Assembly (NCBI GenBank): GCA_032716605.1
Contig: CM064530.1
Span: 4,886,533-4,950,532 of the forward strand
DNA: 64,000 nt
From: Paralithodes platypus
Lineage: Eukaryota; Arthropoda; Malacostraca; Decapoda; Lithodidae
Direction of reading: 5' to 3'
Shown here: piece after piece, positions 12,301 through 23,600 of the stretch
Position numbering within the stretch: the first letter of the stretch is position 1
Layout of the letters: each line of letters opens with the position of its first letter
The notes under the pieces: model-generated
Told to the model about the DNA's origin: nothing
Databases searched by the model: none
Seen by the model: only the letters and a program-made list of their open reading frames with translations
Program-made: the position numbers and the translations under genes

Positions 12301-15300
12301 GCCATCCCTCTCGCCTTGATGGAAATTGAACCTGGGACCTGTCAATTATGAGTCAAATGCGCTACCATTATGCCACTTAAGTCACCCTCAGATTAACCCC
12401 TTCTGCACCGCAGTCATTTTAATTTTCTTCTAGCTATGTTTAGACGATTTTGTGCAGCTTGAGAAGGATCTGTTTGTGTGGTAGTAAAAAGGGTTAAGTG
12501 AGATAGTTTGTAGACAATTTTGTATAACTTGAGAAGGATCTGTTTGTGGTACAGTAGTAAAAAGGGTTGTTGTTGTTCCCCAAGCTGCCTGGCCGAACAG
12601 CCTCAAGGCCCCGAGCAAGGCCAAGGCCATAACCGAGCGCCCCCGCAGAACCCTCCCCGCCGACCACAATAAAGCCTGGGTGACCGAAGCCACTCCATGG
12701 CGGGGAGCTGAGGAGGGTGCGGAAATGCCCGGGAAACCAAAGCCCCACCCAGGGCCCTGTGTCCCTCAGCAATTATGAAGAGAAAGTTGGGCAAGGGAAA
12801 AATGTGACGCTTTGGCTTCCAATCTTGGTAGATTGGGAGGTCAATCCACGTTAGAGACGCCGTCACTTGAGATCTAGAAAATATATAAGTAAAAGGAACA
12901 GTCAGAGTAAGCTATGGGTATGGCAGAGATTGCTCAGTTCTCTACCTGATAGATAAAAAGGGTTAAGTGAGATAGTTTGTAGCCTTTTAATAGGTACACC
13001 TTCCTAAGCTGAATAAAAATCGTCCAATAGTTGCCAGAATATAATGCAAAATATGTCACCGGTACAGAAGGGGTTAACAGCAGACCAGATGATTATTGTT
13101 ACCCCTGCAGGCGTCGGAGTGTGTATGGAACAGCCTGGTGGGTCACGGGTACGTCAGAATCATTCCCCGCGGCGAGGTCCTCATCTTTGCTGCATCAATG
13201 ACTGTGATTGGTTATTTCTTTCGTTCTCAGAAGCCCGCCAGCCACCTCATTCAGTCCATCCTACAGTCAGTACTTTAAACCCTTTACTATGTTAATGCCA
13301 TTTGTCTGGTATTCTGGCTAATAATTTAATACAGTATAGGAAGTGAGACTAGGTTATGTAATATTATTTCTTTTTTGTACATTAGTTTAACCAGACCACT
13401 GAGTCACTATAAGAGACTCATAGGGCTGGCCTTAGCTAATGCTAAGGAGGTTATGTAATAAATGTGATGATAAAGTAAATATGAGCTACATAGCAAACTT
13501 TAAAAATCTATCAGTCTCCATATTATTCATCTTACACAAATAAGATCACAGGGTGGAAGGAAAATTAGGCTTCCGATTACCAGTATACCACAGCTTTGTT
13601 TTTGTCATCTCAAGTTTGTATCCTAGTGCTTTTTCCTTCAACTTTTGTTATCAGCAACTCTGGTCTGGCAGCTTATGAGTTAAACTTGTATAAGAATGTT
13701 GTCACCTAAATTGTGTTCTTTAATTATAATGTAAAACTTGCAAACTAAACTAATTTATAAATTATTATTTTACTTAACCTCTCGGCTGCGCATGGGGGGT
13801 ATGAGACACCTCTGCCTGTGCGCACGTATTTGAGCTGTTTCCATCACTAAAATATTTATTTTACCATAAATAGCATTAATACTTCTCCATATGCGCCTAT
13901 TATAGGTTGATTATAAAGGTATTAACCTGTTACAACAATAAAACAAGTGGAAACAGCGTTTGGATGGTCAAAATCGGCGATACAGGCCGGGAGTTACATA
14001 ATGTATGGCTGAGGCAACCTCCTTTCCCGCCACTTTTCCCCAAGTCTGGAGAGACACTGTCGATCGATACTCTCTCTCTCTCTCTCTCTTGCACTCGCTT
14101 GCTAACAGTGATGACAATGCCCTGCTTGCAACTCGCTAATGTTAGCACGAAAATAGACCACAGAATAAGGGAATAACAGGGAAAATAGGTGATAACTGAA
14201 GGAGGGGAGGAAAGTGGGGAAGGAGGGGAGGTAGAGGAGTGATATTTGGCATGGCCCAGGGGCAATTTTTTTTTTTTTTTTTTTTTTCGGTGTTTTAAAT
14301 TGATTTTTTTTTTCCCTGACTCTTAACTCCCTCCGACATATTATGTTCCAATAAGTCCGAGGAGGCGGGAGCCCCGAGATCATTGCCACTGCCCCGCACT
14401 ACACTCACAACAACACTGTGGCCGTTAGAATTATTGGAGGTGAATGAGGTTGCCACCAACGGTTTTATCGTATGGTAACTTATCGGACTTACTGAGCTCA
14501 TATGACGCAAAATCGCGTCATAAACTTATTGGAGAGGTATAGAGATAAGTCCATATGACGCGATCGCGTCATATGAGATTTTGGTTCACTAGTCCATGTG
14601 ACGCGATCGCGTCATATATGTCTGGGGGAGTTAACCCTCTGTTCCCGGACTGGAGGGTTAAGAGTCTTCCCGCAGTCCGCCGGGGAAACTCTTAAGAGTC
14701 TTCCCACAGTTCCCGGGTTAAGCGTTGTTTCCACATAGCGATTTTGGTTAGTTATTTTGTCTTTTTACTGTGTTCGTATAAGTTTTGGTTTGTTTATTTT
14801 ACAAGTTTTACATTATAATTAACCTGTCTTCAGTCAAGTTTCTGATACCAATGCAAAAGTTCCCAGATATGTTTCCGGAAAAATGTTGGCCATCGAAAGT
14901 TGAGGATAAAAGCTCTTGTGTGATACCCATAAGCTGCATACCCAGTAAGATGTATATTTTGTATGCATCAAAATATATTAAGGATGCTCAGGTTTGTGTA
15001 TAATAAAGTAAATTTATGTCAGCAAAGAAAACAAATATTTAAATTTTTTATATCTGGCGGCGTCTGGTAGTTGACTGTCTTGCAAATTTCGTGCCTTCCA
15101 GTATTGTGATGACGTCATAGATTCCGATAGTTGTCAGGCAACAGAAATTTACCTTTAACTTGACCCAATTTATTTTATATGTTAGGGGCAAATTTAAGGA
15201 TATTCCCAATAATGGTGTATTACTAGAGTATTTAACATTCTGCTGAATAACTTATCTCACTTTTTTTTCATCTTTGTGTAATTCACCTTTAAGCTATCCA

Positions 15301-18300
15301 CAACTCTCATCCTTTCAATTTTTACTCTTTTGAGCTCAGAATGGTCCTGGGAAGCGGTGAATCGGGAGCCATGATGCGTGAGAGAGAAGCAGCCACAGCA
15401 AACTGTCTACCAACCACACCACCACCACCACAATCATGGGTTAGATATCACTTATATTATTATTGCTTAACCCTCAACCGACGGTGACCGTCATATGACG
15501 GAAGAGAGAATATTGGCCACCCCTGCGGTGCCCGTCATATGACTCGTGCCTTTTTGAGGCCATTATGAGCGATGAGAGAGAGAGCGAGCGAGCATTGCAA
15601 GGACAACAGGCGGGCTCGGTCCGCTCGCGACAGCGGTGGGACGGGCACTAAGATCTACTGTATCAATTCTCAACCTACGTAGCTCTCAAAATAAGGATAA
15701 ATCCGGGGCAATTACCTCATTTTAGGTTATTTTCACTTCCAGTTGCACGATCGTTGCACGAGAACCCGTTGTCTTACAAGGATGGTTCAGATGTCATTAG
15801 AAAGCTTGTTTTTCGCTCTTTCACGGATGTATAATTGTATTACACTCTGGCTCTTGCTTATGCATGGAAAAGAGCATGGAATGATGCGCATTTTCGATAA
15901 ATATGCCCGCCAGGTGTTACCTTGATACTCCCCCTTGCTGGTTGGGAGTTAAAATAATAAAATTTACCAGAACGTCCTGAACTTCCCAAATTGACTAATT
16001 TCTAGAATGTGACGATAGTGTGTTGTTATATGTGCGGTTAGTTTGTTTGGGAAATGGATTAACCTGCTCATATAGTGATGTACACCCTATGTGATGGTTT
16101 TGTATTCTTTTATTTCAAAATTTAATTTGATTAAAGCGTTATTTCCACATATCAATTTTGATAAGTTCTTTTGTCTTTATATTGTGTCTTCCCTGTTTTG
16201 GTTTGTTTAGTTTGCAAGTTTTACATCATAAATCCTTCATAAGCAGAGTAAAATGATCTAATGCTCTCCAGAATGAAAATTGAAAATAACGTATGTTGTC
16301 GTTTCGATAGTTTTTTTTATTTTGGTGAGTTCGTTATACTGTATATATATTTGAACAGTAACTTTTGAGTTCGTTTTCAAGTTATATATTTTAATTAATG
16401 TGTTTGGTAGAGTGATTCCCCTCTGGTCCTCAGGTGAAGCGACTGTTATCACCATTGACAGCGCGCCACCACCTGTGTCCCCACCCAGCCGGCTGCCTTC
16501 CTCACTTCCTGGCGGTAAGATTGAGTTTACATACATACAATACTGTATAATTATACACTTGAGGGCAGATTTCCACTTGAATTTTTTTCTGGACCCCCTT
16601 TTCCCACATGTTTAGCCCCATTAATTTTGGTATTTTAAGACGGCTGCCCGATTTATTTGGCGATTTAAAGACCTTTCGCCCCATTTCCGTCAATTTTAAG
16701 ACTTTTCGTACCATTTAGGTGTCAAGTATTTTCCTGACGAGCGATAGCGAGCCTGTAATTTAGGAGGCATCGGCCTTTGGCCGAGACTTTTTATACCGAA
16801 AAATGTACACATTAATCTCGAAGGTCTGGGCGTTATTTTTTTAAGCTTGATGGAGGTCTAGCGAGGAATTTGTTGTTACAATCCGGACAAGTGTCATGTC
16901 AGGTCCTGTGGTTAAAAATGTATTTCCAAATATCTGACATACCACCACAGTTATTAATGAAAGGGTTCATGTAAAGGTTAGTGCTAAAGATATAAGAACT
17001 TCTAGACTATACTGTATACCGTAGTACTCTGTTTCTTTTCAACTGACGGTAAATCGCAAAGTTCCCATCAAGATTTCTCCGTTATTTTGAAGATTTTGTA
17101 GTGAAATATGGTGCTTATTAATTATATTCTTGGTCTAAATATGAAGCAGATACATAGTAGTTTTTTATTTTTCTGTTAGAATCGAGAAATCAATTTACCG
17201 TCAGATGAAATGAAACCGAGTATACAGAACACTATCCCCCTCCCTCAACAGGTAGCGGTGAAAGGCTTCGTGCAAGGGTTCGCGGTACAGTTGGGGTTGA
17301 ACGCCTTGCCAAGACTGCCTTCTATCGTCCGTCAACCCTATAATCTGCTGCCCCTTTTCTTCCATCCTAACAACACCCGCGCTGGAATATTCTTCTCTTG
17401 GTTCTCGGCCGTCTTCAAGGTCCGTTGATTGTGTTCTTTTATTTATATATTATTATTTTGCTTAAGCGTTGTTTCCACATAGCGATTTTGATAAGTTTTT
17501 GTCTTTATATTGTCTTTGTCCCAGTTTTGGTTTGCTTTGTTTGCAAGTTTTACATTTTAATTTACTGTGTTCGTCCAAGTTTTGGTTTGTTTATTTTGCA
17601 AGTTTTACATTATAATGATTTGAATTTTGTGATAGATTTTGAATTTGCTTTTGTTTGTATGGACTTTATCTTGGTTCATTGTTATTAGGCCATATTCTAT
17701 TCTCTAGTCATTTTGCCTGAGCATTTGTGTTTTAAGATTGAATAAATGAATGAGATGCCTTGGGGTTTCACTACCACTTTACCGGCCACAGCCACATTCT
17801 TCTGTTTGGGATTCACAAGATTTTCTAGCTCACTCGGGATTCCATATTCTTTTGATTGATTAATGTTTTTTGTTTGTTTTTAATTACTAAGTTTTATTTG
17901 AGAGGAGTTTTTCTCAGGGTATAATGATCTTCAAGGATACTGTATACCGGTATCTTTGAATATATACAGTATATGTACAGTACCATATATATATATTTAC
18001 ATAGAACATCCATATCCCACCTAGGCGAGGTAGCTAGCTTGTTGTACTGCATATCAAATGTATAAAGTGCTTATTTTTATTATTTTTATTTTTTTCTATA
18101 TTCCAACTTACTTCCTCTCGGGCATAGGCTGAGAGCCTTAACATTCACCGCTTTACAATGAACAGTGAAGCCTGTGAGGTCTTGTTCCAGTCTAGGGAGT
18201 GAGACATGTGAAGCACGTAGAGTACAACGAGCACCTGCCATCTTGCCTTCACATGAGGCACGGTGCTCACTCATGGCCCGAAACGACCCCATCTCTGAAG

Positions 18301-20624
18301 CCACCTCGTTCCCGTGCTTCACTGTCTCACCCCCTACACTCGGACTCTCACACTTACACACACACAACGTCACTTGTTGAGCAGATAACTCACCAGGCAT
18401 TGCACCCCTATAGCATATTTTGAATATGGGAATATTCATACAGTGCTATTTAATCAGGGAACAATGAGGGTATTTTATTGACGTTTCGGTGGGCTTGTGG
18501 TAATGCACTGATACTAGGTACAGCACAAATTCCATCCCAATAATATCTTCCCATTGATACATCGGGATTTGAACCCGGGACCTTTGGATTACCAGGCCAG
18601 TGGCAAGACCACTCCACCACACCTCCCACTTAACATTCTTATACTGTACAGTATTGTTGCAGTGGCTGTGGTAAGTTTTGTCTGTAACAAGTGCACTTAG
18701 CTCCATCATGCTGATGAGGTGAAAGCATTCAAATTGTAAATGTGACACTAGTCTATTGCATGTTTGCCATTGCAAAGATGGATTGGGAGGCCACGAGGCT
18801 GAGTTCAATTGAGCACTTATCCAGTGAGGGATCGATCCTGTGCTCCTGCATACAAGTTTATAACACTACCCCTGCTCTACGTAGGCTTCAAAAAGTGTTT
18901 TCTTCAGTGTTTTTGTGAACAAATTATATATACAATACCTATTAATTTTTATTGACCGTACTTATCGATATATTTTTTACACAGCCAGCCTCTTCCCATC
19001 TACACAAGGTAGGGTTGGTAGAAAACAGGCCAAAGACCGAGAATTTTCTGAGCATTTATATATTTTCTTACTTTAAACATTTTTATTCCTGATTAAGTTT
19101 CAACATATTAATTTGCTGTTATGCCAAGAACTACAAGAGAAGAGACAAGGAAGACACAAAGTACATGCACGGTACCCCCAAAATTCAAAGTCAGCCATAG
19201 TGCGGACAAAGTCACGGAAAAGCGTGGATATCGGCTCGGCCGTTGACGTCACACTCGGCATTGCTCGTCTCCCGCTCCTCAGTTGAACACCTCTGCCCAC
19301 CGTGTATGTGTCTAAAATATCCGCGCGTGGCCTTGTTAACACCTAACGAGCGGCCTAGGCAGTAATTTATATGTACCGCCCAGCGGGGTGTTTTTACCCT
19401 AAATAGGGTTATTTACGTGATCATTTTCATGCCTAAATAAGACCCAGAGCGTAAAACAAGTATTTATCCCTGAAAGGGCATAAACAGAGCTTTCCAATGA
19501 CACCCCAACCATCCTTGCACGACCGCTAGTTTTCTTGCAATGATCGCACAACACGAGTGCAACAACCATGTAATTAGGTAGTTTCCCTACATAATTCCCT
19601 GTGTAGCGAGTGCGTGAGGGTGGGGGAGGGTGGGATTCATGTCAGTAGGTCCGCCGCGGTGGTCTGGAGCAGTCATACGCTTGCTACTCTCCTGCCACCA
19701 CTTCTCTCTCTCTCTCAGCAACATTACGTGCTGAAAATGGCACACGACATAAGTTGTGAACCGCCACATAGTCCAAATTTCTTTCACTCGACATATGTTG
19801 CGCGCCGCCAGTTAAGGGTTAAGTGTACCCCTCTCCCCTTCTCGGGCTTTGATGATGACAATGAACACATTGGTGGACCAGGAGGGGCAGATGTGCAAGT
19901 ACAGCACAAGCCCCATCAACTTTTTCTCAGTGACGGGGTCGGGATTGGAGCCGGAGCATGGGGATGGAGGGCAGAAGCGGGGATAGCTACCGTACATCAA
20001 CACATCTTTTTCTACACAAAACTGGTCCAAAACAGTTTTTATTGATGATTAATTGATATTATGTTATGTCACGCACAATGTTTGGTTTTTGTTGATGGTA
20101 TAATGTCGGCTTAAGGTAGGCTGAAGGCTCAAAAAGGTGACTTTGGGAAAGTGGCTGGTACAAAATGAATTCATTCCCATAAGGCCTGTTAATTGATAAA
20201 TGCGTTTTTCATAAACACGGACGCGGCCTGAGACAAATTGGCCGTGTTTATTGAGACCTGACTGTACACATCACATATCATAGAAATACAATAAATTACA
20301 CATCACATATAAATACAATAAGGTCACTGAGGAAGGCATCACGGTTATGTAATAGTGGGAGAGATCCTTGTAATCACCGAGAATATTCAGGCACACTCGG
20401 ACTGACAAGAGATAAACAGACTGGGAAGGAGGGCTGGCAGTCGAGCGGACACAATTGTGACGTTACTGAGCCAAGCCGATTTGATTCTGTGGTAGATTGA
20501 AAATATTCTGTGCTAAATAGATTTTTCGCATCTAGTGTGTCCGCATTAGAACAATTACGCGTTACTGTACAGCGTGTTAGCGAGAGCCTGACTGTATATA
20601 CTGTACCTGTATTTATATATCTGT

Positions 20625-20666
<42 letters not shown>

Positions 20667-23600
20667 CCCCATGCTGCCTGGCCGAACAGCCCCAAGGCCC
20701 CGAGCAATTCCAAGGCCATAACCGAGTGCCCCACAGAACCCTCCCCGCCGACCACAATAAAGCCTGGGTGACCGAAGCCACTCCATGGCGGGGGGCTGAG
20801 GAGGGTGCGAAAACGCCCGGGAAACCAAAGCCCCACCCAGGGCCCTGTGCCCCTCAGCAATTATGAAGAGAAAGTTGAGGGGCAAGGGAAAAATGTGACG
20901 CTTTGGCTTCCAATCTTGGTAGATTGGGAGGTCATTCCACGGAAGAGACGCCGTCACTTGAGATCTAGAAAATATATAAGTTAAAGGAAAAGTCAGAGTA
21001 AGCTATGGGTATGGCAGAGATTGCTCAGCTCTCACTCTGATAGACCAGCCCATCACCATATCTGTATTGTAACCAATACTACTGTACTTATGTTGAATAA
21101 ACCTTGTACACCGAAGCTCATGTATCTATTCTAGTCTAAGTCTCCCAGCTCGGTTAAGGACTGCATGCTCGTACGGATAAGTTAATTCGGCCTTTGGTAC
21201 TTCTGTACCTGGTCAGTATCTTAGCTATAATTGGGATTCAAACCCATGACGGCTAGCACACTACCTTCCAAGCCACAACGAATGTTGACAAATATTTAAT
21301 CTAGTGACAGAGAGTTTGTATTAATAGAGAGAGAGAGTGTAGTGGGGCCATTTTAGTGTCACCCTAGTCAGTAGAGCCATCTGGCAGCAGGGTAGTAGAA
21401 CTACAGCTTCCTCTTGTTGAAATACTGTACTGTACAGTATATACATGGAGATAAAATATGAACCCCCTAGAGTATACTGGTATGTTCCATATACCATTTA
21501 GTAGCTGCACATTGATACTTGTTTTCTTTCACCTGGCATGCTTAGTAATATTTGGAAGCCAAACAAGTGTACTGTACAGTATATAGTTGTCTATTTATGG
21601 AAATCGCTTCATATATACAAACGTCGTCTGTAAGGTCATATGTCCGTCCCTGCTACTCCCTGTGATTGTTGACAAAGGATTAACATGAAAATATTTATGC
21701 TTCAATTCCTAGTATGGTTCATATGATAACTTTACCATATAAAGCAATTCAGGAGAGATAAAGTCGTCATGTGAATCCATACAAAGCGCTGTAACAAATA
21801 TATTGTGTAATTCCTGTTGGGCATGTTAACAAACCAAGTTCGGTGTTCGGCAGAGCTCTGACCTCGCAAACATTGCTTATATACTGTAAATTAATACCGG
21901 TATATTTCCATAAATAGATGACTATATGCACTGGTTTAGCCTCCGAAATGTTGCTAATCACGTCTGGTAAACGAAAATATGCATAGATATGCATTTACTA
22001 TACGGTGTAAGGCACTTTCTAACACAATAGAGATGTTGATTTTTTCTCCATGTATTTCGATGCGAGGTAGTTGTAGTTCTACTACTGTACAGTACTGTAC
22101 CCTGCTTTAAGATGGCTATACTTCTTTCCTGTTATGATCTTTCCCTCCTAGACAGATGCGGAGTGGGGAATCTTGTCATAGACTAGGATATCTTTGCTGG
22201 TACTACCTAACTCTCCCTACTGTTTCTAATCCATGTTACACTGTTACACTTACAGGGTGTGTGTTGTGGGAGTCGGTGGTGGTGTGGTAAAGAGAATGCA
22301 GTACAGGGGGCGGTGGCGGGGGCACTTGCGGGAATCTCCATGTACTGGTACCCGGCTCACTCTATTGCACTATACATCATGTGGAAAGTACTAGAGGTGA
22401 GTTAACTTGCCTCTTTCCCTCTCCCTGCATCATAGGGAAACTATACGAGGAGTGCCTGTAAGTGTCTGTAACAAGTGTCTCCCCCCCCCCCCCAAAGTTG
22501 AAAGAGTGACAGAGAACCAAATTAAGGTACACTAGAGTCAAAATGTCTTGACACACAGCTTGAAGCAGTTTAAGTCATAGGAGTCGGTGGTGGTGTGGTA
22601 GAGAGAAGCAGTACAGGGGCACTTGCGTGAATCTCCATGCACTGGTACCCGGCTCACTCTATTGCACTATAGATCATGTGGATTCAGGGAGAGAGTTCCA
22701 GAGCTTACTTGTTGAGTAGATGATTACAGGGAAAATTGGTTCACTCTTGGGATAGAGACTTGGACAGAATATGGGTGGGAATGTGTTAAAAGGCGGGTGC
22801 CCACTACTCTCCATAAAGGAGGAGGTAGTCTATACATGAGAAATCTGAAAAACACTGATTATTGTAATAGCGGTAGAAGAGTGAGAGAGATGCATCATTG
22901 CGGCGTGTAGAGAAACTGTTTGTAGAATAAAGTTGTGGATCATATGTCAATGATCGATTCTCTTGTGTGATACATTCCAAATAATATAGTAAGGATAAAA
23001 TAGTTTTCATCTATGCCTTGTAAGATGCAGGATTACTTTTAAAGGCTGGCTGCCTGCTGTGCCCTATACAGTATGTTATGGTGTATTACAGTACAGTACT
23101 GTACCAGGGTATCTAACGGGTAATTTGGTTTTAAGACGGGAATGAATATGAGAAGGAATACAAAACAATTAACATAAAATTACATTGTATAGGCCATTTT
23201 ATCACTTCCAAAAACAATACGAACTGTGAAGTACAGTATAAGTTTAACATAGTACAGTAACAGTACTGTATCTTAAATCATATTGGCGAAAAAGAATGGA
23301 CTTAATTTTAAGACTGGTTTTTAACTCCTTCTGTACCGGTGATGTACTTTTCTTATTATTCTGGCAACTATTAGATGATTTTGTTCAGCTTAGGAAGGAT
23401 GTCTTCCCATTAAAAGGCTACAGACTATCTCAATTGATCCTTTTAGCTTCCATATATCTTTCCTAAGCTTCACAAAATCGTCTAAATGTAGCTGAAATCA
23501 AATACAAAAGACGTCACCGGTACAGAAGGGGTTTATGTCTCGTTTTACACCCTGTTTTGAACTACCCGATCATTTCAGAGCCTGTACTCCAAGGGATGCG

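Larger units (their letters stand above)
13724..14821 (+). repeat. Rep-C copy interrupted by TTAA-A
   Basis: The Rep-C sequence is split at cttaa by TTAA-A copy 3 and resumes at 14718. Its left end is the complement of its own right end (aattataatgtaaaacttgc against gcaagttttacattataatt), so this copy may be full length with roughly 29-bp terminal inverted repeats. Confidence 0.65.

Noticed and set aside
16400..16615. Pro-rich reading of TMEM135 exon 5 (APPPVSPPSRLP)
   Set aside because: It needs a different donor phase in exon 4 and breaks similarity; the other frame gives the conserved His/Cys block and joins both neighbours in phase.
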